From the NCBI GenBank assembly GCA_018725425.1, contig QLUL01000092.1, forward strand, positions 1 to 5,342: DNA of 5,342 bases. Direction: 5' to 3'. Shown piece by piece: positions 1-5,342 of this stretch. The translations under genes and the position numbers were made by a program. The DNA is from Chloroflexota bacterium (GTDB taxonomy: Bacteria; Chloroflexota; Dehalococcoidia; SZUA-161; SpSt-899). The notes below the pieces were generated by a model that did not search any database, was not told the origin of the DNA, and was given only the letters and a program-made list of their open reading frames with translations. Position 1 is the stretch's first letter. Each line of letters begins with the position of its first letter.

Positions 1-44
1 ACTGCGCCCTGAACGCAGCGCGTCTGCCATTCCGCCACTTCGGC
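1..44 (-). tRNA. tRNA-Leu (anticodon CAG), 5' part only
   Basis: Read on the minus strand from 44, the sequence folds as the first half of a tRNA. The 7-nt acceptor strand GCCGAAG (44-38) is followed by TG at positions 8-9, then a D arm with GCG/CGC stem around GAATGGCAGA. The anticodon stem CTGCG/CGCAG (18-14 and 6-2) encloses the loop TTCAGGG (13-7), with anticodon CAG at 11-9, which reads the leucine codon CUG. The opening GCCGAAGTGGCGGAATGG is typical of bacterial class II tRNA-Leu. The long variable arm, T arm and 3' acceptor strand lie beyond the left edge, so completeness cannot be judged. It lies in the same orientation as aroKB and has its own candidate promoter. Confidence 0.93.
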
Positions 45-54
45 CCGGTGATTC

Positions 55-83
55 AATGTATCATAACTGTCAACTACTGTCAA
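55..83 (-). promoter_or_regulatory. Candidate sigma-70 promoter for tRNA-Leu
   Basis: On the minus strand a perfect -35 hexamer TTGACA (83-78) is followed after 17 nt by TACATT (60-55), which matches four of six positions of the -10 consensus. The predicted start would fall a few bases before the tRNA 5' end at 44, as expected for a tRNA promoter. A second TTGACA lies at 73-68, ten bases further on, but has no properly spaced -10. TATGAT at 65-60 resembles a -10 but is only 12 nt from the first -35. This is inferred from motif and position only. Confidence 0.5.
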
Positions 84-122
84 GAAAGATTGGGTGCGAC
101 GACACGGCGGGGACGCAAGAAT

Positions 123-1817
123 TCATGCCACTATCTCTTCAATGGCGCTTCGCACCACATCCGGGGGCACATCGTGTCCCCCCACTGCCTCACCGATGTG
201 CCGCAGCATCACCCAGCGCACCGCCTTCCCTTGAACCTTCTTATCGAGTTCTATGGCCTTCAGGACGGCGTTTGTGTCGATGCCAGGGCAGGTTACCGGC
301 AGGCCAAATCTCAGGAGAATCGACCTCTGCCGTTCCACGACCTCACTCTCAAGGAGCGCTAGCTTTTCGGCGATTCGGGCCTCGCCCATCATGCCCACGG
401 AAACAGCCTCACCGTGGAGCAGGCGCTTGTATCCCGTGGCAGCCTCCAGTCCGTGAGCTATGGTGTGTCCGTAATTCAGGATAGTGCGCAATCCCGTCTC
501 TTTTTCATCCTCGCTCACCACTGCGGCCTTAATGGCGGCACTACGCCTTATTGCCTCAGTAGTGGCTCCTCTCTCCAGCCTCTTGAGCTTGCCGACGTTC
601 TGCTCCAAGAACTGGAAGTAATCGGCGTCACAGATGAGCCCGTGCTTTACAACCTCGGCCCACCCGGAGATAAGTTCCCGCTCGGTCAGAGTAGTGAGAG
701 TCTCTACATCAGCAAGAACCAGCCTCGGCTGATAGAAGGCTCCGATCAGGTTTTTCCCCTCGGGATGGTTAATCGCCACCTTGCCGCCAATCGAGGAATC
801 GACCATCGCCACCAGGCTGGTGGGAACCTGAATCAGGGGCATCCCCCGAAGGTAGGTAGCAGCCACAAATCCGGCGAGGTCTCCCACCATGCCCCCACCG
901 AGGGCCAGGATGATTTCACCGCGCTCGGCGCGGCGCTCGACCAGGAAATTGTAGGCCTGGCTTGCAGCCTCGATAGACTTGCTCTTCTCGCCCCGGGGCA
1001 CAACGAAGGAATCAAATCTAAAGCCCGCATCTCTAAGGGACTCCGTGACCTTCCGTCCATAGAGGGGGAAAACACAGCTATCGCTCATAACATAGACAGT
1101 CCCGGCCAGACCAGCCTTTCTCATATTCCCACCCGTCTTGCTGATCAGGTCCCAGCCGACGAGTATGGAATAGCTCCCGGTGACCGTCGTTACCACAGGG
1201 GAGTCTGGAGTTTGGAGTCTGGAGTCTGGAGTCCCCCGCCTCGCACTTCGACTCTTGACTCTTGACTCTTGCCTGCGGATGTAATTCCAGCCGCGGATCA
1301 CCTCGCCGGCGACCTCCTCCAGGGTAAGGCAATCGGTATGCACCGTCCAGTCGGCCACGGCATAGTAAGGCTGACGAAACTCCTTGAGCCGGGCAATGCG
1401 CCTCTCGGGGTCAGGCCCTAAAAGCAAGGGGCGAACCACTTTGTTTTCACCTTTCTTATCATCAATGACCAAGCGACTGTAGATGGTCTCGGGCTCAGCT
1501 TCCAGGCAGACCACCACGCCGGACCTTTTCATCATCTCACGGTTTTCGGCGGCGAGGATTATGCCCCCGCCAGTGGCAATGACCATCTCCTTTCTGGGGC
1601 AGACATTTGCGAGGGCTTGATGCTCCAACTCCCGGAAATGCTCCTCGCCATCTTCAGCGAATATCTCCGGGATCGGCTTTTTGGCCTGGGCCACGATCTC
1701 ATCGTCGGTATCGGTGAAATCCCAGCCGAGGCGCTCCGCTACCGCTCGACCAGTCTGCGATTTGCCACTGTAAGAGAACCCGATCAGAAAGATGTTGCTA
1801 AGATTTCTTTCACCCAT
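123..1817 (-). CDS. aroKB: Bifunctional shikimate kinase / 3-dehydroquinate synthase (AroK-AroB fusion)
   Basis: A single 564-residue frame joins two shikimate-pathway enzymes acting in the cytoplasm. Residues 1-180 are shikimate kinase, which phosphorylates shikimate with ATP. It shows a P-loop GFSYSGKS (13-20), the DTDDE acid motif (36-40), GGG (83-85) and the lid-region RPLL (129-132). Residues from about 208 are 3-dehydroquinate synthase, an NAD- and metal-dependent enzyme that cyclises DAHP. It shows PRGEKSKS (274-281), GGGMVGDLAGF (307-317), PTSLVAMVDSSIGGK (332-346) and the expected metal ligands Glu388 (GWAEVVKHG), His451 (NYGHT) and His468 (HGEAV). Both active sites look intact. AroK-AroB fusions are known in other bacteria, for example Thermotoga. 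The linker (183-207) is encoded by a heptad-repeat island. GTG at 1196-1194 could be a relic start of a once separate aroB. The ATG at 1817 follows GGAG at 4 nt. The gene starts 18 nt after the ricT stop, so co-transcription is likely. Confidence 0.95.
   Translation of the reverse strand: MGERNLSNIFLIGFSYSGKSQTGRAVAERLGWDFTDTDDEIVAQAKKPIPEIFAEDGEEHFRELEHQALANVCPRKEMVIATGGGIILAAENREMMKRSGVVVCLEAEPETIYSRLVIDDKKGENKVVRPLLLGPDPERRIARLKEFRQPYYAVADWTVHTDCLTLEEVAGEVIRGWNYIRRQESRVKSRSARRGTPDSRLQTPDSPVVTTVTGSYSILVGWDLISKTGGNMRKAGLAGTVYVMSDSCVFPLYGRKVTESLRDAGFRFDSFVVPRGEKSKSIEAASQAYNFLVERRAERGEIILALGGGMVGDLAGFVAATYLRGMPLIQVPTSLVAMVDSSIGGKVAINHPEGKNLIGAFYQPRLVLADVETLTTLTERELISGWAEVVKHGLICDADYFQFLEQNVGKLKRLERGATTEAIRRSAAIKAAVVSEDEKETGLRTILNYGHTIAHGLEAATGYKRLLHGEAVSVGMMGEARIAEKLALLESEVVERQRSILLRFGLPVTCPGIDTNAVLKAIELDKKVQGKAVRWVMLRHIGEAVGGHDVPPDVVRSAIEEIVA
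1200..1271. repeat. Heptad inverted-repeat island A, in the aroKB linker
   Basis: On the plus strand five 7-nt units of the form GGAGTCT start at 1200, 1207, 1214, 1221 and 1228 (second unit GGAGTTT, last unit incomplete). After a 16-nt loop (1234-1249) three units GACTCTT start at 1250, 1257 and 1264. The arms face each other: 1233 pairs with 1250, and pairing continues outward for about 22 positions with five Watson-Crick pairs, one G-T wobble and one T-T mismatch per heptad. The 72-bp length is 24 codons and keeps frame. Because 7 is not a multiple of 3, the units are read in rotating frames, giving a polar linker with a TPDSRLQ period of 7 residues. No stop falls in the coding frame. Confidence 0.93.
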
Positions 1818-1821
1818 TTTA

Positions 1822-1825
1822 CTCC
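1822..1825 (-). promoter_or_regulatory. Ribosome binding site of aroKB
   Basis: GGAG on the minus strand lies 4 nt before the ATG at 1817, just after the ricT stop codon. Spacing is short but workable. An ATG at 1827-1825 is out of frame and does not compete for the start. Confidence 0.45.
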
Positions 1826-1835
1826 ATCTCGATAG

Positions 1836-2501
1836 TCATGATTCCCCTCTTGATTTCCTAGCCAGATATTGCTCATGCTCGTATTTGAGACAGCAGAGCA
1901 ATTTCCCGCAGACACCCGATATCATGGCCGGGTTAAGTGACAGGCCCTGATCGCGAGCCATTCTCACCGAGATGGGATCGAACTTGCAAAGGCTGGTGCA
2001 GCAGCAGAGGAGCCGACCGCACCTCCCGATGCCACCGAGTAGTTTGGCTACATCCCGTGCCCCTACCTGCCGCAGCTCCACCCGAGCCTTAAAGAGGGAT
2101 CCCATTTCTCTTAGCAGGGCACGGAAATCGACCTTGCTCTCGGCACTGAAATAGACCGTCAGACGGCTGCCATCGAAATTGTATTCCGCGGCGATAACTT
2201 TCATGGGGAGGTCATGTTTGGCAGCGAGCTCGGCACACTTGATCACCGTCTCCTTCTCCAAAGCCTTTAGTTCTGCCGCCTTGCTTATCTCGCCTGGCTC
2301 TGCTCGGCGCACCACCGACTTCAACGGCTCCTGAACTTCGCTGTGCGGGACCTCCCTGGGAGCGGTGACTATCTTGCCCAGGGACTCCCCGCGGGCGGTG
2401 TCCACTACTACCCAATCACCGACCTCGAAATCAACGCCTGCCGGGGCAAAGTGATAAAGCGGCCCGGCCTGCTTGAAACGAACGTCAACTACCTCAGGCA
2501 T
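1836..2501 (-). CDS. ricT: PSP1-family protein RicT (YaaT)
   Basis: A 221-residue protein of the PSP1 C-terminal domain family. In Bacillus, RicT (YaaT) with RicA and RicF forms an Fe-S-carrying complex that acts with RNase Y in mRNA maturation and influences sporulation and competence. Whether those partners exist here cannot be seen. The N-terminal beta-rich part includes a VGDWVVVDT stretch (28-35). The central region carries KVIAAEYNFDGSRLTVYFSAE (101-121, conserved in the family). The Cys-rich C-terminal part has two copies of the same motif, CGRLLCC (161-167, followed by Cys168 and Cys172) and CGKLLCC (198-204), the likely cluster ligands. ATG at 2501 is chosen because GAGAGG sits 6 nt upstream. 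A TTG at 2519 in the same frame would put that ribosome site inside the gene. It lies downstream of holB, as in the Bacillus holB-yaaT cluster, which supports the call. Confidence 0.93.
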   Translation of the reverse strand: MPEVVDVRFKQAGPLYHFAPAGVDFEVGDWVVVDTARGESLGKIVTAPREVPHSEVQEPLKSVVRRAEPGEISKAAELKALEKETVIKCAELAAKHDLPMKVIAAEYNFDGSRLTVYFSAESKVDFRALLREMGSLFKARVELRQVGARDVAKLLGGIGRCGRLLCCCTSLCKFDPISVRMARDQGLSLNPAMISGVCGKLLCCLKYEHEQYLARKSRGES

Positions 2502-2507
2502 AGCTTG

Positions 2508-2513
2508 CCTCTC
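2508..2513 (-). promoter_or_regulatory. Ribosome binding site deciding the ricT start
   Basis: GAGAGG on the minus strand is separated by 6 nt from the ATG at 2501. It argues against the upstream TTG at 2519 as the true start, because that codon directly precedes the site. Confidence 0.7.
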
Positions 2514-2522
2514 TTTCAAAAT

Positions 2523-2593
2523 GAGTTCTGAGTAATGAGTTTTGAGTTTTGGGGGGGACGGTGGCCTCTAAACTCTAAATTCTGAACTCTAAT
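2523..2593. repeat. Heptad inverted-repeat island C, between holB and ricT
   Basis: On the plus strand four 7-nt units, GAGTTCT, GAGTAAT, GAGTTTT and GAGTTTT, start at 2523, 2530, 2537 and 2544. Facing units CTCTAAA, CTCTAAA, TTCTGAA and CTCTAAT start at 2566, 2573, 2580 and 2587. The G-rich spacer between the GAG/CTC contacts is 2547-2565. In the fold 2546 pairs with 2566 and 2523 with 2589. A T-T mismatch recurs every seventh position (2543/2569, 2536/2576, 2529/2583). At 2528/2584 a C-G pair replaces the T-A pair found at the same phase in the heptad nearest the loop. The holB stop TAG (2591-2589) lies inside the outermost right unit. Only 9 nt separate the left arm from the ricT ribosome site. 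Confidence 0.9.
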
Positions 2594-3596
2594 GAGGAAT
2601 ATCCAACATCAGTACCTCTAGAGCAAGTCGCGGATTGGCGTTTTGCTCCAGTTGTTGTATGGTTTCCCGGATCGATCGAATCATCCCGCTGATAGCACTC
2701 AGACTGTATTGTGCCGCCGCTTGCTGCAGCGCCTCTCTCCGATTCATATTGGTGATGAACTCGCCGCAGCCATTTTTCACGAGGAGCAAATCTTGCCACC
2801 AGGTAAGCCATAGCTCGAGCCGCTCCCTCACCGATGCCCTGTCCTTGCCGAACTGCGTTGCCAGTTGCGCTGCGACCGCAAAGCGCTCGCTGACATCGCC
2901 CCTGGACAACGATATGAGGCTGTCCATATGCTCCGAACGTTTCGCCAACGCCTTCTCGTTATGTATGGCCCGGATCGCCCAGCCGATGCAGCCATGGCAA
3001 AGCCTGGCCAGAAGGTCTGCACGTTCGCCAGACACTCCCCATCGTTCCACCAATGCTTGCGTTAGGGTCCCCACGGGCTGTGGAGACAGCCTGAGCCGCT
3101 GACAGCGGGAAACGATGGTTGGCAAGAGTAAGCCCTCATCCGCCGCAAGCAGTATGATGGTGGTGCTGGGAGGTGGCTCCTCAAGCGTTTTGAGCAGCGA
3201 GTTGGCCGCTTCTTCGCTCATATGTTCAGCGCCATCAATGATGATGAGCCGATGGTCTCCTTCGTAGGGCTTCAGACTGACATTATGCTGCATTTCTCTA
3301 ATCTGGTCGATGCTGATTTCCTTTCGGACGGACGACCCACGCCTGGTTTCTGTCTCTGCCCTTCCGATCACCTGTACATCGGAATGCTTGCCCGAAGCTA
3401 TACGGCGGCACGACGGGCACTCACCGCAGGGCTTATCCTCAGAGAGGCAATTCAGTGCCTGCGCAAGGGTGATAGCCAGGGTCATCTTCCCCACATGCTG
3501 GGGCCCGGCTAAAAGATAGGCATGAGAGAGACGCCCATCTGCTAGGCTGCGCCTTAGCGAATTGACGATTTTAGTCTGTCCGATAACTTGCCACAT
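2589..3596 (-). CDS. holB: DNA polymerase III delta' subunit (clamp-loader ATPase)
   Basis: A 335-residue AAA+ protein of the clamp loader, which loads the beta sliding clamp on DNA. The N-terminus MWQVIGQTKIVNSLRRSL is typical of the family. Next come SHAYLLAG, the P-loop GPQHVGKMT (31-39), a four-cysteine zinc module Cys50, Cys57, Cys60 and Cys63 followed by a GKHSDV stretch, and Walker B RLIIIDGAEHM (116-126). EEPPPSTT follows, then the SRC sensor motif (163-165) after LLPTIV. DnaX shares the P-loop, zinc and SRC motifs, but the short length, the HSDV stretch and the ricT neighbour favour HolB. ATG at 3596 is used; a TTG two codons upstream is possible. No Shine-Dalgarno site is visible for either, because the leader is occupied by a heptad island. 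The C-terminus ends at a normal place for the family, and its stop codon lies in the next island. Confidence 0.93.
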   Translation of the reverse strand: MWQVIGQTKIVNSLRRSLADGRLSHAYLLAGPQHVGKMTLAITLAQALNCLSEDKPCGECPSCRRIASGKHSDVQVIGRAETETRRGSSVRKEISIDQIREMQHNVSLKPYEGDHRLIIIDGAEHMSEEAANSLLKTLEEPPPSTTIILLAADEGLLLPTIVSRCQRLRLSPQPVGTLTQALVERWGVSGERADLLARLCHGCIGWAIRAIHNEKALAKRSEHMDSLISLSRGDVSERFAVAAQLATQFGKDRASVRERLELWLTWWQDLLLVKNGCGEFITNMNRREALQQAAAQYSLSAISGMIRSIRETIQQLEQNANPRLALEVLMLDIPH

Positions 3597-3604
3597 TTTC
3601 AAGA

Positions 3605-3650
3605 ATAAGGGATAGGGGATAAGGGATAACCCCTAACCCCTAACCCTTAA
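3605..3650. repeat. Heptad inverted-repeat island B, between lysA and holB
   Basis: On the minus strand units of GGGTTAG type (3650-3630, telomere-like TTAGGGG spacing) face units TCCCTTA/TCCCCTA (3625-3605) across a 4-nt loop (3629-3626). 3630 pairs with 3625, and pairing runs outward for about 20 positions with T-T mismatches at 3636/3619 and 3643/3612, exactly 7 apart. The island encodes the last residues of LysA (LRVRG) and its TAG stop (3635-3633). It ends 8 nt before the holB ATG, so it fills the space where a ribosome site would be expected. There is no T tract after the hairpin, so a rho-independent terminator is not supported. Confidence 0.93.
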
Positions 3651-4943
3651 ATCCTCATAGGTCTCTCGGCGCTGAATGAGCCGAGCCTTACTGTCGCCCA
3701 CTAATACCACAGCCGGCTTCAGCGAGCAATTATAGTTGGAGGCCATGGAAAGACAATAGGCACCCGAAACCAGTACCGCAACGATGTCTCCAGGCTCAAT
3801 CCGAGGGAGGGCGATGTCCTTGATCAAAACATCCCCTGATTCACAGAGTTTGCCCACCAGCGCAACTCGCTCCGCCGCTTCGGCATCCATTTTGTTGGCC
3901 ACGAGGGCCTCATACCGTGCTCCATAGAGAGCGGGACGAATGTTGTCCGCCATGCCCCCGTCTAGAGAGACATATTTCCGCACACCGGGGATATCCTTTA
4001 CCGCTCCGGCACTATAGAGAGCTATCCCGGCACGCCCTACGATCGACCTGCCCGGCTCTATCACCAGTCGAGGCAAAGACAAGCCGAGCTCCCCGGCGAG
4101 ACCACTGAGCCTGGAGGATATCGCCTGGGCATATTCGGCAACGGATGGAGAGGAATCATGGCGAGTATAAGGGATGGCGAAACCTCCACCCGGACTGAAT
4201 TCCAGAAGCTCGAACATTGGCCTCATCTCGGCTGCAAACCGGAGGACGACCTCGATCGCCTGTTCGTAAGGCTCGATCTCAAATATAGGCGACCCAAGGT
4301 GGACATGCAGCCCTACCGGACGAAGGCCGGGGGAGGATATCGCTCGGACGAGAGCCTCCTCTGCCTGCCCGGTGACAATGGGGAATCCGAACTTGCTGTC
4401 AATGATTCCCGTAGTGGTTAGCTCGTGGGTATGGGGATCGATCCCTGGAGAGAGGCGAAGCAGTATATCTTGGGTAACTCCCGCCTTCTGGGCAGCATCG
4501 TCGAGTAACGAAAGCTCGTAGAAATTGTCCACCACAATGCGGCCGACACCCCAATCCAAAGCCAGGCGGAGTTCGCTCAGAGTCTTATTATTGCCGTGAA
4601 AATAGACCTTCTCCATCGGGAAATCCACTGATCTGGCAACGTGGAGCTCCCCTCCGGATACCACATCCAGCCCCAGTCCCTCCTGCATGAGGATTTGAGC
4701 CAGGGCAAGATTAAGGAAGGCTTTGCAGGCATAAATCACCAGGGTATGGGAATAGCGTTTACTGAATTCTCTGCGGTATTCCCGGCACTTGTGGCGCAGG
4801 GTAGCTTCATCGAAGAGATAGAGGGGTGTGCCGAATTCGCCGACCAGGCCTACTACATCGCACCCACCGATGATGAGGTGACCCTCATTGTTCACCGCGG
4901 CAGCCTCGGGCAGAATATTTTTCAAGTCATCGGGAATCCTCAT
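3633..4943 (-). CDS. lysA: Diaminopimelate decarboxylase
   Basis: A 436-residue PLP enzyme (fold type III) that decarboxylates meso-diaminopimelate to L-lysine, the last step of the DAP pathway, in the cytoplasm. The N-terminal barrel begins with [14 protein letters not shown] (37-50). Lys74 in YACKAF is the expected PLP lysine. HVHLGS (213-218) and the glycine loop SPGGGF (250-255) bind the cofactor, and EPGRS (296-300) binds phosphate or substrate. The second domain carries the CESGD motif (Cys367-Asp371), with the substrate-contacting residues expected at the dimer interface, and GAY (394-396). Length is normal. The natural end RETYEDL is followed only by a few repeat-encoded residues. ATG at 4943 has a strong AGGAGG site. 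The start overlaps the cysS end by 17 bp, suggesting translational coupling. Confidence 0.96.
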   Translation of the reverse strand: MRIPDDLKNILPEAAAVNNEGHLIIGGCDVVGLVGEFGTPLYLFDEATLRHKCREYRREFSKRYSHTLVIYACKAFLNLALAQILMQEGLGLDVVSGGELHVARSVDFPMEKVYFHGNNKTLSELRLALDWGVGRIVVDNFYELSLLDDAAQKAGVTQDILLRLSPGIDPHTHELTTTGIIDSKFGFPIVTGQAEEALVRAISSPGLRPVGLHVHLGSPIFEIEPYEQAIEVVLRFAAEMRPMFELLEFSPGGGFAIPYTRHDSSPSVAEYAQAISSRLSGLAGELGLSLPRLVIEPGRSIVGRAGIALYSAGAVKDIPGVRKYVSLDGGMADNIRPALYGARYEALVANKMDAEAAERVALVGKLCESGDVLIKDIALPRIEPGDIVAVLVSGAYCLSMASNYNCSLKPAVVLVGDSKARLIQRRETYEDLRVRG

Positions 4944-5342
4944 CTCTCCTCCTAAGTTCCGAGTTCACGGTTCGGGGTTGGGTGGTACCTAACCGTTGAA
5001 CCTTGAACCTTGAACCCCCAGGCGTATCTTCGAGGGTAACGCCCAGAGCGCCCAGCCGAGCCCGGATCATGTCGGCAAGGTGCCACTGCTTGGCGGCACG
5101 AAGCTCAGCGCGAACATTCACCAGGAGCTCGACGAACGGCTCGGCGGCGAATCCCCGGTCTTCTTCCTTTAGCTGCAATCCCAGCACCCCCGCCAGTTCC
5201 CGAAAAGTCTTCTGTGCCTCCGTGATCGCGGCGCCTTCTTCCCTGGCCCGGTTTATCTCCCGCGCCAGATCGAAGAGGATCGCCACTGCCTGGGCAGTGT
5301 TGAAATCGTCATCCATGGCCTCAACAAACCTCTGGCGGTAGG
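4927..5342 (-). CDS. cysS: Cysteinyl-tRNA synthetase, C-terminal part (cut by window edge)
   Basis: The last 137 residues of a class I aminoacyl-tRNA synthetase that charges tRNA-Cys. The frame is open to the right edge. It begins [18 protein letters not shown], the well conserved helical segment after the catalytic core of CysS. A helical anticodon-recognition region follows, with [24 protein letters not shown] near the family's usual end. The HIGH, zinc and KMSKS motifs lie outside the window. About 25 further residues follow the usual end; most are encoded by a heptad island, giving a polar tail ([16 protein letters not shown] and onward). The frame then runs through the lysA ribosome site and stops at TGA 17 bp inside lysA. 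The ATG at 5316 is internal, not the start. Confidence 0.93.
   Translation of the reverse strand, partial: YRQRFVEAMDDDFNTAQAVAILFDLAREINRAREEGAAITEAQKTFRELAGVLGLQLKEEDRGFAAEPFVELLVNVRAELRAAKQWHLADMIRARLGALGVTLEDTPGGSRFKVQRLGTTQPRTVNSELRRRDEDSR
4948..4953 (-). promoter_or_regulatory. Ribosome binding site of lysA
   Basis: A consensus AGGAGG on the minus strand lies 4 nt before the lysA ATG at 4943. It is inside the last codons of cysS and directly beside the outer end of island D, so folding of that island could affect its exposure. Confidence 0.8.
4955..5019. repeat. Heptad inverted-repeat island D, at the cysS 3' end
   Basis: On the plus strand units AGTTCCG, AGTTCAC, GGTTCGG and GGTTGGG start at 4955, 4962, 4969 and 4976. 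The facing arm has AACCGTTG (4991-4998, one base longer), AACCTTG (4999, 5006) and AACCCCC (5013). GGTT/AACC blocks pair as 4976-4979 with 4991-4994, 4969-4972 with 4999-5002, and 4963-4965 with 5006-5008, around a tip at about 4983-4987. This arm pair is the most diverged of the four islands. It is read in frame as the extended CysS tail without a stop. Confidence 0.85.

Noticed and set aside
45..122. Terminator or further heptad island between aroKB and the tRNA
   Set aside because: No stable hairpin with a T tract and no 7-nt period is visible; only a 10-bp spaced repeat that includes the promoter box.
414..1265. Plus-strand open frame of 283 codons
   Set aside because: It runs antisense to aroKB, resembles no family I know and has no ribosome site. 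The aroKB frame shows complete motifs of two enzymes.
1200..1271. CRISPR array
   Set aside because: Units are 7 nt, contiguous, without spacers, and arranged in inverted arms.
2502..2519. TTG start for ricT giving six extra residues
   Set aside because: The GAGAGG ribosome site lies inside that extension and is correctly spaced for the ATG at 2501.
2523..2593. Rho-independent terminator after holB
   Set aside because: The stem is AT-rich with repeated mismatches and a long loop, and no T tract follows on the minus strand.
2635..3102. Plus-strand open frame of 155 codons
   Set aside because: It is antisense to holB, whose reading is supported by family motifs; the composition is Ser/Arg/Cys-rich as expected of a shadow frame.
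3605..3650. Telomere-like TTAGGGG run as a G-quadruplex
   Set aside because: Only three G runs are present on the minus strand, so an intramolecular quadruplex lacks its fourth run; the hairpin explains the sequence better.

Overview
The window is a compact, essentially one-directional stretch of bacterial housekeeping genes, all read on the minus strand. In transcription order (right to left) it holds the 3' end of cysS (cysteinyl-tRNA synthetase), lysA (diaminopimelate decarboxylase), holB (DNA polymerase III delta' subunit), ricT/yaaT (PSP1-family protein), a fused aroK-aroB gene (shikimate kinase plus 3-dehydroquinate synthase), and the 5' half of a tRNA-Leu(CAG) cut by the left edge. The moderately high GC, the holB-ricT pairing (also seen in Bacillus as holB-yaaT), DAP-pathway lysine synthesis and the LysA/CysS sequence style suggest a free-living bacterium of the Chloroflexota (Dehalococcoidia-like) or a related phylum, probably from a metagenome. 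That placement is an impression from protein style, not a computed result.

Genes are packed tightly. cysS overlaps lysA by 17 bp, and 18 bp separate ricT from aroKB. Short spacers of 36 bp (lysA-holB) and 87 bp (holB-ricT) hold little except repeats. The layout looks like one operon with mixed functions: translation (cysS, tRNA-Leu), amino-acid synthesis (lysA, aroKB), replication (holB) and an Fe-S/RNA-processing accessory protein (ricT). No rho-independent terminator is visible inside it. A TTGACA-type promoter sits just upstream of the tRNA, so the tRNA can be transcribed separately.

The unusual signal is a set of four short islands built from 7-nt tandem units arranged as inverted arms (imperfect palindromes). 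They lie at 4955-5019 (cysS end/lysA start), 3605-3650 (lysA/holB), 2523-2593 (holB/ricT) and 1200-1271 (inside aroKB, exactly between the kinase and synthase domains). Each island has a different unit sequence but the same plan: 7-nt period, two facing arms of about 3-5 units, and a short loop. In the three clearest islands there is also a mismatch recurring once per heptad at the same phase. Every island begins right where the upstream protein should naturally end. It therefore supplies the stop codon of lysA and of holB, extends the C-terminus of CysS, and forms the whole linker of the AroK-AroB fusion. This points to a repeat family defined by architecture, not sequence, that inhabits gene 3' ends and may promote gene fusion.
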